A stretch of 50,809 nt of DNA from Gammaproteobacteria bacterium (GCA_025350055.1 JANXYK010000030.1:1-50809); one strand, 5' to 3'. Counted from the stretch's first letter, positions 7,731-17,197 are shown. Notes: generated from the letters alone by a model not told the origin. Translations and numbers: made by a program.

Positions 7731-10700
7731 ATGAATTCCGTGGTGAAGCTGGAACACAAAGACATCAACGCCATTCCCTTCCAGGAAGCGTCGCTTGATA
7801 TCTGGGACAAGAAATACCGCCTCACCGCGAAAGATGGCACGCCCATCGATGCCACCATGGACGATACCTTCAAACGCGTGGCGCGTGCGCTTGCCAATGT
7901 CGAGCGCGAAGAGCTGCGCGAGCACTGGAACGAGCGTTTCCTGTGGGCGCTGCGCAAGGGCGCGATTCCCGCGGGCCGCGTCACCAGCAATGCCGGTGCG
8001 CTCGAGCACAAGCCCGCTACCTCGACCATCAACTGCACGGTCTCGGGCACCATCCGCGATTCGATGGACGACATCCTCGGCAAGGTGCACGAGGCGGGTC
8101 TCACGCTGAAAGCTGGTTGCGGCATCGGCTATGAGTTCTCCACGCTGCGCCCGCGCGGGGCCTATGTGTCCGGTGCCGGCGCCTACACCTCGGGCCCGCT
8201 GTCGTTCATGGATATCTACGACAAGATGTGCTTCACCGTGTCCTCGGCCGGTGGCCGGCGCGGCGCGCAGATGGGCACCTTCGATGTGGGCCATCCCGAT
8301 GCGATGGACTTCATCCGCGCCAAGCGCGAAGCGGGGCGGTTGCGCCAGTTCAATCTCTCGCTGCTGGTCACCGACGAGTTCATGCAGGCGGTGCGCGAAG
8401 ATAAAGAGTGGCGTCTGGCTTTCCCGATCGGTCGCGGCGAATACGAGGCCGAGCGGCCCGACCTGAATGATGCCGCGCAGTTCGTGTGGCGCGAGTGGTC
8501 GGTGCACGAGGGCTATGTGGTCAATGACGAAGGCCTGGTGGCCTGCCGCATCTACAAGCGCGTGCCGGCGCGGCGCATGTGGGACGTGATCATGTCCTCG
8601 ACCTACGATTTCGCCGAGCCGGGTTTCATCCTGATCGATCGCGTCAATGAGATGAACAACAACTGGTGGTGCGAGAACGTCCGCGCGACCAACCCGTGTG
8701 TGACGGCGGATACGCGTTTGGCGACGCAATTTGGCATGGTGCGTATCGGCGATTTGCATGCCAGCGGCGCTGAGCTTGAAGTTACGGTCGACAAGCGCGC
8801 ATTGACAGTCGATCCGGCGAGCAGCAAGCCGGCAGGCGTTGAGGTGCGTTCGGCGGTGCCAGCGTTCATGACTGCGGCCTCGGCTGAAGTCTATCGTGTG
8901 ACTACTGAGGCGGGCTACGAGATCAAGGCGACCGAGTGGCACGATTTCTACACCCAGCGCGGCAAGGTCAAACTCAAAGACCTGCGGCCCGGTGACGAGC
9001 TGCTGATGCAGTCTGGCAAGGGTCAGTTTGGTAACGAGGGTAGTGCCCAGCTCGGTACGCTGTTGGGATTGCTCGCAGGCGACGGGCATTTCACCAACCG
9101 TGGCAAGGGAGAGCAGGCCGCGATCATCAACCTCTGGGGTGGTGATCGGGACTCCGCAGCGACAGTCGTCGAATACGTCAACGCATTGATTGCGGGTGTG
9201 GCGCAGGGGCCGCGTGAATACCAGGTCAGCGCGGTTGCAATACCAGCCAGACATCTGATCATGATTCGCTCGGTGTTGCTGGCGCGTGTGCTGGAGCATT
9301 ACGGCTTTACGGCCAGCACCAAGACCCAGGTACCCGAGGTGGTGTGGCGCGGCAGCGAGGAGTGCGTCAAGGCCTATCTGCGCGCGTTGTTCCAGACGGA
9401 CGGCACTGTGAACGTTTCCGGACTCCGCAAGAGTTGTTCAATCCGATTGGCATCAAGCGTCGCATCGCTGCTCAAAGAAGTGCAGATGCTACTGTCGAAT
9501 TTCGGCGTGTACAGCCGGATCTATCGTCGCCGCGTTGCAGGAAAACGGTTGTTGCCCGATGGCAAGGGTGGAAAGCGTCTCTATTCTTGCAATGCCGACT
9601 ATGAGCTCATAGTGGATGGTGAGTCGCGCGATCGTTTCATGGCGCAGGTGGGATTCCTCTCGCCTGCCAAGAACGAAAAATATCGTGAGTGGGCAAGCGA
9701 CAAGGCTTTGCTCAAATCGCAGTCGTTTCGCAGTCGTATTGCCGCAATAGAGTTCGCCGGTAAAGAAGCTGTCTATGACACGACTCAGAAGTTTCACAAC
9801 ACGGTGATTTTCAACGGTCTGGTGACAGGGCAATGCGGCGAACAGCCGCTTCCGCCCTACGGTTCCTGCCTGCTCGGCTCGGTAAACCTCACCCGCTTCG
9901 TGCGCGATCCGTTCACGGCGCAGGTGCGCTTCGACTGGGATGAATACCGCGAAGTGGTGCGCGTGTTCACGCGTGCGCTCGACAACGTGGTCGAGATCAA
10001 CGGCCTGCCGCTGGCGCCACAGCGCGAGGAGATCACGCGCAAGCGCCGCCATGGCATGGGCTACTTGGGCCTCGGCTCCACCATCACATTGCTGGGCATG
10101 AGATACGGCTCGCCCGAGTCGGTGCAGTTCACCGAGGAGGCCTCGCGCGAAATGGCGCTGGCCGGCTGGGAAGCGGGGCTCGAGCTGACGCGCGAGAAGG
10201 GTCCGGCGCCGATCATGAACGAGGAATTCACGGTCACGAAAGAGATGCTGCGCAAGCGTCCGGAGATGGTGCGCGATGGCTGGAAGCCGGGGGCGAAGAT
10301 TCCCGGTCGCTTACTGCATGCCCGCTATAGCCGCTACATGCAGCGCGTGGCCGCGGTGGCGCCGCAGCTGGTCGAGCAGCTCGCCCAGGTGGGCGCGCGT
10401 TTCACGCACCACAGCTCGATCGCACCGACCGGCACCATCTCGCTGTCGCTCGCCAACAATGCCAGCAACGGCATCGAGCCCAGCTTCGCACATCACTACT
10501 TCCGCAATGTGCTGCGCGAGGGCAAGAAATCGAAGGAGCGCATCGACGTCTATTCCTTCGAGCTGCTGGCTTACCGCGAGCTGGTCAACGAGCGCGCCAT
10601 GCCGCCCGCCGCCAAGGGTGAGAAGCAGGCCGCTGGCGAGGCACTGCCCGACTATTTCACCACCGCCGATGATGTCACGCCGCGCATGCACGTCGACATT

Positions 10701-11030
10701 CAGGCGGCGGCGCAGAAGTGGATCGATTCCTCGATCTCCAAGACCGCCAACGTGCCGACCGATTTCCCCTACGAGGAATTCAAGGGCATCTACCGCTATG
10801 CCCACGAGCAGGGCCTGAAGGGCTGCACCACCTTCCGCTTCAATCCCGAGGCCTTCCAGGGCGTGCTGGTGAAGGAAGAAGACCTCAAGAACACCAAGTA
10901 CGTGTTCACGCTCGCAGACGGCAGCGAAGTCGAGGTGCGCGGCGACGAACAGATCGAATACGACGGCGAGCACCACAGCGCCGCCAATCTGTACGACGCC
11001 CTCAAGGAAGGCTATTACGGCAAGTTCTGA
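7731..11030 (+). CDS. nrdJa: Adenosylcobalamin-dependent ribonucleotide reductase, catalytic part, with intein
   Basis: 1099 residues, of which 379 are an intein; the spliced protein would be 720 residues, close to the NrdJa of pseudomonads. Class II ribonucleotide reductases make dNTPs using adenosylcobalamin to generate a thiyl radical, independent of oxygen. Visible landmarks: INCTVSG with Cys102 (redox partner), KAGCGIGYEFS and SSAGGRRGAQMGTFD, the finger-loop NP-CGEQPLPPYGSC assembled across the intein (thiyl Cys and second redox Cys), APTGTISL, and a C-terminal GLKGCTTFRFN. The C-terminal redox tail is not here but in the next gene, 19 bases downstream. A GGGGAG lies about 11 bases before the ATG. 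Confidence 0.95.
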   Translation: MNSVVKLEHKDINAIPFQEASLDIWDKKYRLTAKDGTPIDATMDDTFKRVARALANVEREELREHWNERFLWALRKGAIPAGRVTSNAGALEHKPATSTINCTVSGTIRDSMDDILGKVHEAGLTLKAGCGIGYEFSTLRPRGAYVSGAGAYTSGPLSFMDIYDKMCFTVSSAGGRRGAQMGTFDVGHPDAMDFIRAKREAGRLRQFNLSLLVTDEFMQAVREDKEWRLAFPIGRGEYEAERPDLNDAAQFVWREWSVHEGYVVNDEGLVACRIYKRVPARRMWDVIMSSTYDFAEPGFILIDRVNEMNNNWWCENVRATNPCVTADTRLATQFGMVRIGDLHASGAELEVTVDKRALTVDPASSKPAGVEVRSAVPAFMTAASAEVYRVTTEAGYEIKATEWHDFYTQRGKVKLKDLRPGDELLMQSGKGQFGNEGSAQLGTLLGLLAGDGHFTNRGKGEQAAIINLWGGDRDSAATVVEYVNALIAGVAQGPREYQVSAVAIPARHLIMIRSVLLARVLEHYGFTASTKTQVPEVVWRGSEECVKAYLRALFQTDGTVNVSGLRKSCSIRLASSVASLLKEVQMLLSNFGVYSRIYRRRVAGKRLLPDGKGGKRLYSCNADYELIVDGESRDRFMAQVGFLSPAKNEKYREWASDKALLKSQSFRSRIAAIEFAGKEAVYDTTQKFHNTVIFNGLVTGQCGEQPLPPYGSCLLGSVNLTRFVRDPFTAQVRFDWDEYREVVRVFTRALDNVVEINGLPLAPQREEITRKRRHGMGYLGLGSTITLLGMRYGSPESVQFTEEASREMALAGWEAGLELTREKGPAPIMNEEFTVTKEMLRKRPEMVRDGWKPGAKIPGRLLHARYSRYMQRVAAVAPQLVEQLAQVGARFTHHSSIAPTGTISLSLANNASNGIEPSFAHHYFRNVLREGKKSKERIDVYSFELLAYRELVNERAMPPAAKGEKQAAGEALPDYFTTADDVTPRMHVDIQAAAQKWIDSSISKTANVPTDFPYEEFKGIYRYAHEQGLKGCTTFRFNPEAFQGVLVKEEDLKNTKYVFTLADGSEVEVRGDEQIEYDGEHHSAANLYDALKEGYYGKF
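8697..9833 (+). mobile_element. LAGLIDADG homing-endonuclease intein in nrdJa
   Basis: An in-frame 379-residue intein at precursor residues 323-701. It begins with Cys1 (CVTADTRLATQFGMV, block A), has a TxxH block B (ATEWHDF), two LAGLIDADG endonuclease motifs (LLGLLAGDGHF near residue 450 and YLRALFQTDGTV near 552), and ends with VYDTTQKFHNTVIFNGLVTGQ. The last intein residue is Gln instead of Asn and the penultimate His is Gly. The +1 extein residue is the Cys of CGEQ, the thiyl-radical cysteine. Base composition is visibly lower in GC than the exteins, especially at 9650-9830, consistent with later acquisition by homing. Confidence 0.92.
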
Positions 11031-11049
11031 GTCCAAGTATCCAACGAAC

Positions 11050-11769
11050 ATGAACACCAAAATCGACAAGAAGATCATCAAGTACCGCGTCGCCAAGCCG
11101 GCCGACAAGATGATCGGCCTGCAGGGCCCGAAAGACCCGGAGATGGCCACGCATCGCGATGGTCACAAGGCCAAGGTCATCCGCATGACGGAGGAGGTAC
11201 AGCGCCCCGAGGTGCTGATCGGCTCCACCTACAAGATCAAGACCCCGGTCTCCGATCACGCCATGTACGTGACCATCAACGACATCATCCTCAACGAAGG
11301 CACCGAGCACGAGCAGCGCCGGCCGTTCGAGATCTTCATCAACTCGAAGAACCTCGATCACTTCCAGTGGATCGTGGCGCTCACGCGCATCATCTCGGCC
11401 GTGTTCCGCAAGGGCGGTGACGTGGTCTTCATGGTCGATGAGCTCAAGGCGGTGTTCGACCCGCGCGGCGGCTACTGGCAGCCGGGCGGCAAGTTCATGC
11501 CCTCGATCATCGCTGAGCTCGGCTACGTGATCGAGAAGCACCTGCAGACCATCGGCCTGCTGCGCAAAACCGAGCTCGACCAGCACCAGAAAAAGCTGAT
11601 TGACCAGAAGCGGGCCGAGTTCGAGGCGCGCCAGAAGCAACAGGACGCTTTCGCGAAGTCGCACTTTCCCGATGGCGCCCAGCTGTGCACCAAGTGCAGC
11701 ACCGCCGCCGTCGTGATGATGGATGGCTGCATGACCTGCCTGAACTGCGGTGAATCCAAATGCGGATGA
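11050..11769 (+). CDS. nrdJb: Class II ribonucleotide reductase second subunit with redox-active Cys tail
   Basis: 239 residues matching NrdJb, which in Pseudomonas is encoded apart from NrdJa. After a conserved N-terminal region (IKYRVAKPADKMIGLQG) and a central domain (FEIFINSKNLDHFQW), a charged linker leads to a cysteine-rich C-terminus: CTKC, then DGCMTCLNCGESKCG. Such tails carry the cysteine pair that re-reduces the active site and a zinc-ribbon-like motif. It follows nrdJa by 19 bases and ends just before a strong terminator, so the two form one operon and very likely one enzyme. Confidence 0.9.
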   Translation: MNTKIDKKIIKYRVAKPADKMIGLQGPKDPEMATHRDGHKAKVIRMTEEVQRPEVLIGSTYKIKTPVSDHAMYVTINDIILNEGTEHEQRRPFEIFINSKNLDHFQWIVALTRIISAVFRKGGDVVFMVDELKAVFDPRGGYWQPGGKFMPSIIAELGYVIEKHLQTIGLLRKTELDQHQKKLIDQKRAEFEARQKQQDAFAKSHFPDGAQLCTKCSTAAVVMMDGCMTCLNCGESKCG

Positions 11770-11820
11770 TCGGCCACGCTCAACTAACCGGCTGATCGCG
11801 GCGCCTGGGGGCGCCGCTTG

Positions 11821-11853
11821 ACGGGAAGCGCCGCAGTCGCTTCCCGTTTTTTT
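11821..11853 (+). terminator. Rho-independent terminator after nrdJb
   Basis: A perfect 10-bp stem, ACGGGAAGCG with CGCTTCCCGT, a 7-base loop, and a run of seven Ts (11847-11853). It lies about 50 bases after the nrdJb stop and insulates mltD downstream. Confidence 0.92.
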
Positions 11854-11922
11854 GTCCGCAAATTATCCTGAATGCCAAACAGCTCCGCTTGACGGCACCG
11901 CAATTGTGATATCCAGCAAACC

Positions 11923-14100
11923 ATGAAACTCGACTCATTATGCAGCGCTGGCCGCAACCCCGGCTGGCGCAGCGGCCAGCGCTTGCTTGCGCCCTTATCG
12001 CTCCTGGCGCTGGCCTCGCTGTGGCTGCTGCCCGCGCTGCTGCCGCAGCCCGTGCGCGCTGCCGATGCCGGCATCCTGCAGCCCGCCGAGCTCGAGCCCG
12101 ATGTGCGTTTCTGGATGCGGGTCTACAGCGAGGTCTCGACCAACGAGGGTTACATCCACGATCAGCGCCGCCTGAGCGTGGTCTACCAGACGCTGCATTT
12201 CACGCCCGATCTGTCGCCGCGGGAGCGCGAGGCGCAGGTGGACGCGGCACGCGAACATTACCGGCAGATGCTGCGACACCTGGCGAGCGGCGCCGCGCCG
12301 CAGGATGACGACGAGCGGCGCGTGCAGGGCCTGTGGGCCGATGTCACGCCGCAGCAGTTGCTGCAGTCGGCCGACGACGTGCGCTTCCAGCTCGGGCAAT
12401 CCGATCGCTTTCGCGCGGGTCTCGAGCGCGCCGGCATCTGGGAAGAGCACATCGCCAAGAGCCTGGCGGCGCAGGGCCTGCCGGCCGAGATCGCAGTGCT
12501 GCCGCACGTGGAATCTTCCTTCCAGCCGCAGGCGCTGTCGAAGGCGGGTGCCGCCGGCATGTGGCAGTTCATCCGCTCCACGGGCCGCCGCTTCCTGCGC
12601 ATCGACAAGGCGGTCGATGAGCGACTCGATCCCTATCGCGAGACCGACGCGGCCGCGCAGCTGCTGGCCTACAACTACCGCGTGCTGGGCAGCTGGCCGC
12701 TGGCCATCACGGCCTACAACCACGGCGCCGAGGGCATGCGCCGCGCGCGCGTCCAGCTCGGCACCGACGACATCGTCAAGATCGTGCGCAACTACAAGAG
12801 TCCGAGCTTCGGCTTCGCCTCGCGCAACTACTACGCCTCGTTCCTCGCGGCCCTGCGCCTCGATCGCGATCCGGAAAAATATTTTGGTGCGATGAGGCGC
12901 CATCCGCCCGCGCCCACCCAGGTGCTGGCGCTGCCCGCGGCGACGCGCGTCGATGTGCTGCAAAAAGCACTGGGCGTGGATGCGCAGCAATTGCGGGAAT
13001 TGAATCCGGCGCTGCGGCCGCCGGTGTGGAATCTGCAGCGGCCGGTGCCGCTCGGCTATCACCTGCGCCTGCCCGCCGAGGGCAAGCAGTGGACTTCGCA
13101 GTTGCTGGCCAGGCAGCTGAGCGCTGCGCCCGCACCCGCGGCCGTACTGGCCAGCGCCGCGACGCGCCCGGCGGGTCATGCGGTGGCTGCGGCGTCGACG
13201 GCCGTCGCGGCGAAACCCTCGAAGCCCGCACTATCGACTGCCGTCGCGCCCGTGGTCGCGACCGTGGTGGCCGCCGCTGCGCCGAGGCCGGCCGCGGCAG
13301 CTGCCGGTGCGCCAGTGCTCGCGTCCGTGCCCGCACTCGCGCCCGAGAGCGCGGGCAGCAGTACGGTCTATGTGGTCCAGCATGGCGATTCGCTCGCCTC
13401 GATTGCGCTCGCCGCTGGCTTGCCGCCCGAAGTGCTGGTGAATCTCAACGCGCTGCGCCTGGAAGATCGCATCTACGAAGGCCAGCAACTGGTGATCGCG
13501 GGCTTGTCGGGCGAGGCACTGGCCGAGGCCACGCGCGCCGCCGAGCTTGAGCAGCAAGAAGAGACGCAGGCACTCGCGGCCGCAGCGCGCGCGCGCGCCC
13601 CCGTCACCGTGGCCGAAGCGCAGGAGCAGGGGCCCTCGCTGGTGCCGAATGAGAGCGCGGCAGCTTCGGCTGATTCGATCGACTACAGCGTGCGCACCAG
13701 CGACAGCACGCTGGTGGTGGTAGCCGACGAGACCATCGGCCACTACGCCGATTGGCTTGGCGTGACGAGCGCGACACTGCGCACGCTGAACCACATGCGC
13801 GGGCACAGCACGGTGCTGATGGGGCGGCGCTTCAAGCTGTCGTTCGCGAAGGTGGCGCGCGAGCAGTTCGAGACGCGGCGGCGCGAGTATCACCAGAAGT
13901 TGCAGACCGACTACTTCGCCGTGCACCGCATCGTCGGTGCTGAACCCTACGTGGCGCGGCGCGGCGATTCGCTATGGAGTGTCACGCAGCGCGGCACCTT
14001 GCCGGCCTGGTTGCTGCAGCAGTACAACCCGGATGTGGATTTCGCCGTTTTGCGACCCGGCACGCAGATTATGCTGCCGCGCGTCGATGAGACCTCCTGA
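11923..14100 (+). CDS. mltD: Membrane-bound lytic murein transglycosylase D-like, with LysM repeats
   Basis: 725 residues. A signal sequence (residues about 20-47, ending PVRAADAG) directs export. The SLT domain holds the catalytic glutamate near residue 197 in HVESSF, then SKAGAAGMWQF and AYNHG, the pattern of family 1D (MltD) lytic transglycosylases that cut the MurNAc-GlcNAc bond and leave 1,6-anhydro ends. After an Ala/Pro-rich linker (about 395-475) come three LysM-type repeats: VVQHGDSLASIA (about 480), VRTSDSTLVVVA (about 590, more divergent), and VARRGDSLWSVT (about 676). LysM repeats bind glycan strands. The L,D-transpeptidase-family gene follows 60 bases downstream, and AmpD, which recycles the anhydro products, is encoded at 43.6 kb. 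Confidence 0.92.
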   Translation: MKLDSLCSAGRNPGWRSGQRLLAPLSLLALASLWLLPALLPQPVRAADAGILQPAELEPDVRFWMRVYSEVSTNEGYIHDQRRLSVVYQTLHFTPDLSPREREAQVDAAREHYRQMLRHLASGAAPQDDDERRVQGLWADVTPQQLLQSADDVRFQLGQSDRFRAGLERAGIWEEHIAKSLAAQGLPAEIAVLPHVESSFQPQALSKAGAAGMWQFIRSTGRRFLRIDKAVDERLDPYRETDAAAQLLAYNYRVLGSWPLAITAYNHGAEGMRRARVQLGTDDIVKIVRNYKSPSFGFASRNYYASFLAALRLDRDPEKYFGAMRRHPPAPTQVLALPAATRVDVLQKALGVDAQQLRELNPALRPPVWNLQRPVPLGYHLRLPAEGKQWTSQLLARQLSAAPAPAAVLASAATRPAGHAVAAASTAVAAKPSKPALSTAVAPVVATVVAAAAPRPAAAAAGAPVLASVPALAPESAGSSTVYVVQHGDSLASIALAAGLPPEVLVNLNALRLEDRIYEGQQLVIAGLSGEALAEATRAAELEQQEETQALAAAARARAPVTVAEAQEQGPSLVPNESAAASADSIDYSVRTSDSTLVVVADETIGHYADWLGVTSATLRTLNHMRGHSTVLMGRRFKLSFAKVAREQFETRRREYHQKLQTDYFAVHRIVGAEPYVARRGDSLWSVTQRGTLPAWLLQQYNPDVDFAVLRPGTQIMLPRVDETS

Positions 14101-14160
14101 ACCGGAGGTTGTGAACCCTGCACGCTCGCGGCCGGGCAGCCCCGACCCTATAATCCGGGC

Positions 14161-14733
14161 ATGAGACGCCTGACCCTGTTGCTGCTCTCCTGCTGTGCGG
14201 CGGCCGCCGTGGCCACTGCCAGCACGCCGTTCAGCGCCCAGATCGTCGCCAACGTTGTCGGCACCGACAACGACGGCGGCGCCAGCACCGTCTCGGGCGC
14301 GCGGCTGCCAGAGGCCGAGCGGGTCGTGGTGCGCAAAGGCGAGCGGCGCATGTACCTGATGAACGGCAGCGAAGTGCTGCGCAGCTACCGCGTCGCGCTC
14401 GGGCTGATGCCCGCGGGCAGCAAGGAGCGTTCGGGCGACTATCGCACGCCCGAGGGCAGCTACCGGCTCACGCGCCGCAATACCCACAGCGATTTCTTCC
14501 TGGCGATCCAGGTCTCGTACCCGAACGCCGACGATATGCAGCGCGCGCGTCGCAACCGCTGGAATCCGGGCGGCTCGATCATGGTGCATGGCCTGCCCAA
14601 CACGCTCAAGCACGCGCCCGACTACTACGCCAACCAGGACTGGACCGACGGCTGCATTGCGCTTTCCAATGCTGACATGGTCGAGTTCTGGCTGCTCACC
14701 CACGACAACATGCCGATCGACATCACGCCCTGA
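14161..14733 (+). CDS. YkuD-family (L,D-transpeptidase fold) exported protein
   Basis: 190 residues with a clear signal peptide (MRRLTLLLLSCCAAAAVATA). The YkuD domain starts at VVVRKGERRMYL. The catalytic site is read as HG (MVHGLPN) followed by DWTDGCIALSNADM, in which the Cys is the nucleophile. Compared with the classical SHGCIR motif, Ser-His is replaced by Thr-Asp and Arg by Ala, a variant seen in the ErfK/YafK-like branch, some of whose members cut rather than form peptidoglycan links. It lies between mltD and ppnN and is probably involved in envelope remodelling. Exact reaction not assignable. Confidence 0.87.
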   Translation: MRRLTLLLLSCCAAAAVATASTPFSAQIVANVVGTDNDGGASTVSGARLPEAERVVVRKGERRMYLMNGSEVLRSYRVALGLMPAGSKERSGDYRTPEGSYRLTRRNTHSDFFLAIQVSYPNADDMQRARRNRWNPGGSIMVHGLPNTLKHAPDYYANQDWTDGCIALSNADMVEFWLLTHDNMPIDITP

Positions 14734-14746
14734 GGCGTGGGCCCGC

Positions 14747-16132
14747 ATGGAAACCAGTGTCACCCTGGCTGACGCCGTCGACGCCCGTGTCGGTCCACGC
14801 GGCAGCCTCGAGAACCTCTCACAGCGCGAAATCGACAAGCTGCTCGATACCAGCGCGCAGGGCCTGTACCCGCTGTTTCGCAGTTGCGCACTGGCGGTGC
14901 TGAACGCCGGCAGCGAGAGCGACAACGCCCAGGAGATCTTCGAGCGCTATGCGGCCTTCACCGTGCAGATCGTGCGCCACGCCTGGGGCATCAAGCTGCA
15001 GATCGCCAATGCGCCCGCGGCAGCCTTCGTCGATGGGCAGATGATCCGCGGCATCAAGGAGCACCTGTTCGCGGTGCTGCGCGATGTGATCTACACCGCC
15101 AACGAAATCGTCGGCGCCGGCCGGCTCGACAGCGGTGATCCGGCCTCGATCAGCAACGCCGTGTTTCATATCCTGCGCAATGCGCGGGTGCTCGAGCACA
15201 AGGCGCGGCCCAATCTCGCGGTCTGCTGGGGCGGGCACTCGATCGATGAGGTCGAGTACCAGTACACCAAGAAGGTCGGCTACGAACTGGGCCTGAGGGG
15301 CCTGGATGTGTGTACGGGCTGCGGGCCCGGTGCCATGAAAGGGCCGATGAAGGGTGCGGCGATCGGCCACGCCAAGCAGCGCATTGCCGTGGGCCGTTAC
15401 ATCGGCCTCACCGAGCCCGGCATCATCGCCGCCGAACCACCCAATGCGATTGTCAACCAGCTGGTGATCATGCCCGACATCGAGAAGCGCCTCGAAGCCT
15501 TCGTGCGCATGGCGCACGGCATCGTGGTGTTTCCGGGCGGCGTGGGCACGGCCGAGGAAGTGCTGTATCTGCTGGGCGTGCTGCTCGATCCCGCCAACGG
15601 TGGCATGCCGTTGCCGGTGGTGCTGACCGGGCCGCGCCAGAGCGCCGCCTGGTTCGAGCAGCTGGCGGAATTCATCGAAGGCACGCTCGGCAGAAAGGCG
15701 CTCGCGCGCCTGACCTTCATCATGGACGATCCGGCCGCGGTGGCGCGCACCATGGTGCAGGCCTGCGTCGAAGTGCGCGATTACCGGCGCACCAACAACG
15801 ATTCCTACAATTTCAACTGGCTGCTGCAGGTGCCGCCGTCACTGCAATTGCCCTTCGAGCCCACGCATGCGGCGATGCGCGCACTCGATCTGCGCCGCGA
15901 TCGCCCGGCGCATGAACTGGCGGCCGACCTGCGCCGCGCCTTCTCCGGCATCGTCGCCGGCAACGTGAAACAACAGGGCTTGCAGGCGATCGCGCGCGAA
16001 GGTCCGTTCGAATTGCGCGGCGATGCGGGAGTCATGCGCCTGCTCGATCGGCTGCTCTCGGCGTTCGTCGCGCAGCAGCGCATGAAGCTGCCCGGCAGCC
16101 GCTACCAGCCCTGTTACCGGCTGGTCGACTAG
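14747..16132 (+). CDS. ppnN: Pyrimidine/purine nucleotide 5'-monophosphate nucleosidase
   Basis: 461 residues, close to E. coli PpnN (YgdH, 454). The enzyme hydrolyses the N-glycosidic bond of nucleoside monophosphates to base and ribose 5-phosphate; in E. coli it binds (p)ppGpp. The Rossmann core carries the family signature PGGVGTAEE (about residue 262) and NLAVCWGGHSI, GCGPGAMKG. The frame is open upstream, but METSVTLAD at 14747 gives the family length; a GAGG overlaps the stop of the previous gene. It is probably cotranscribed with the L,D-transpeptidase-family gene (13-base gap). Confidence 0.92.
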   Translation: METSVTLADAVDARVGPRGSLENLSQREIDKLLDTSAQGLYPLFRSCALAVLNAGSESDNAQEIFERYAAFTVQIVRHAWGIKLQIANAPAAAFVDGQMIRGIKEHLFAVLRDVIYTANEIVGAGRLDSGDPASISNAVFHILRNARVLEHKARPNLAVCWGGHSIDEVEYQYTKKVGYELGLRGLDVCTGCGPGAMKGPMKGAAIGHAKQRIAVGRYIGLTEPGIIAAEPPNAIVNQLVIMPDIEKRLEAFVRMAHGIVVFPGGVGTAEEVLYLLGVLLDPANGGMPLPVVLTGPRQSAAWFEQLAEFIEGTLGRKALARLTFIMDDPAAVARTMVQACVEVRDYRRTNNDSYNFNWLLQVPPSLQLPFEPTHAAMRALDLRRDRPAHELAADLRRAFSGIVAGNVKQQGLQAIAREGPFELRGDAGVMRLLDRLLSAFVAQQRMKLPGSRYQPCYRLVD

Positions 16133-16268
16133 CCACTTTCAATAATTCTTTAAGGTCCGTGTCGCTGCGACGCGTCGCACAGCGCTGCCTGCGGTGCCTG
16201 TGACCCAGTTCCTCTACCCGGAGGAAGTGCTCGTCGTACCCTGCATAGCAAGGTTTCAGGAAGCGCAC

Positions 16269-16490
16269 ATGAGCAAGAACGATCCGCCACAGCGTCCGGA
16301 GCCCGGCAAGGGCGATCCTGGTGCCGGCACGCCCGAAGGCGGTGCCGAGGCTTACGCGCGCTGGCTCGAACACATGCAGCGTACGCGCGGCCGGCATGCC
16401 GCGATCACCCGCAATCTCTACACCTGGTCGAACTACAAGAACTGGGCCGACAAGGTCCGCACGTCCTGGGATCCCGACTCGGGCAAGTAG
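16269..16490 (+). CDS. Small hypothetical protein, 73 aa
   Basis: A 73-residue protein starting MSKNDPPQRPEP. The first half is Pro/Gly-rich and disordered-looking; the second half is Arg/Trp-rich (ARWLEHMQRTRGRH, NLYTWSNYKNWADKVRTSW). AGGAAG lies 6 bases before this ATG, which is better than the longer open frame from 16194. No signal peptide or membrane segment. I do not recognise the family. It ends 2 bases before the convergent parA gene. The composition and the ribosome binding site make it likely real. Confidence 0.6.
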   Translation: MSKNDPPQRPEPGKGDPGAGTPEGGAEAYARWLEHMQRTRGRHAAITRNLYTWSNYKNWADKVRTSWDPDSGK

Positions 16491-16492
16491 CT

Positions 16493-17197
16493 CTAGCCCG
16501 CCGCGCGCGGCGGTGCCCTCGCCAGCTCTTCCTGCGGCGGCCGCAGCACCCGCGGCTCATCGAGCCAGGCCAGCAGTGGCGCCCAGGGTTCGATGTCCTC
16601 GGCCACCTGGTGGTGGCGCATCTCATGCAGCCCCAAGCCCAGCTCGGCGCCGCGCACGTAGTTCTGCGAGTCGCGCAGCGTGGTGATGATCGGGATGTCG
16701 AGCGTGGCCAGGAAGCGCGTCAGCGACTGGTAGATGCGCGTATTGCGGCGCACGCGATTGGCGATGATCGCCAGCCGGTTGTCGGCGCGCTTCACCTTGG
16801 CCACCAGCAGCAGGCTCGCGATGCAGCGCGAGCAGGCGTGGATGTCGATATCCGAGGGCAGCACCGGCACCAGGATCTTGTCGGCGTTGGCGGTGAGGTC
16901 GGGCATCTCGGTGGCTTCGATGGCCGCCGGCGTATCGATGATCACGCGACCCGTGTTCTCGGGCACGCGCAGCTGGAAGGCGCGCGTCACGCGATTGTCG
17001 CGCTCGAAAGCCGTGATCAGGTGGATCGCTGCCTGGCTGGCCTGGCGCTTCTTGACCCAGCGTGCGGCCGAGCCCTGCGGGTCGAAATCCATGAGCGTGG
17101 GCCGTTCGCCCTGCAATGCGTAGTAGCTCGCGAGATTGATCGCGATGGTCGTTTTTCCGGAACCGCCCTTGGGGTTCAGGACGACGATTCGCTGCAT
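16493..17197 (-). CDS. ParA/MinD-family ATPase without a partner gene
   Basis: 234 residues from MQRIVVLNPKGGSGKTT. The deviant Walker A (KGGSGKTT), the MDFDPQGSAARW switch I region and VIIDTPAAIEATEM Walker B-like segment identify a ParA-type ATPase, a family that positions DNA, chemoreceptors or other cargo. A later ATG start at 17197 is preferred over 17236 because family members begin right before the P-loop. No parB-like gene lies next to it, so its cargo is unknown. Convergent with the small gene at 16269-16490. Confidence 0.85.
   Translation of the reverse strand: MQRIVVLNPKGGSGKTTIAINLASYYALQGERPTLMDFDPQGSAARWVKKRQASQAAIHLITAFERDNRVTRAFQLRVPENTGRVIIDTPAAIEATEMPDLTANADKILVPVLPSDIDIHACSRCIASLLLVAKVKRADNRLAIIANRVRRNTRIYQSLTRFLATLDIPIITTLRDSQNYVRGAELGLGLHEMRHHQVAEDIEPWAPLLAWLDEPRVLRPPQEELARAPPRAAG

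Noticed and set aside
7704-9299. 531-codon open frame antisense to nrdJa
   Set aside because: Shadow frame from high-GC codon bias; no domain and opposite to an unmistakable NrdJ.
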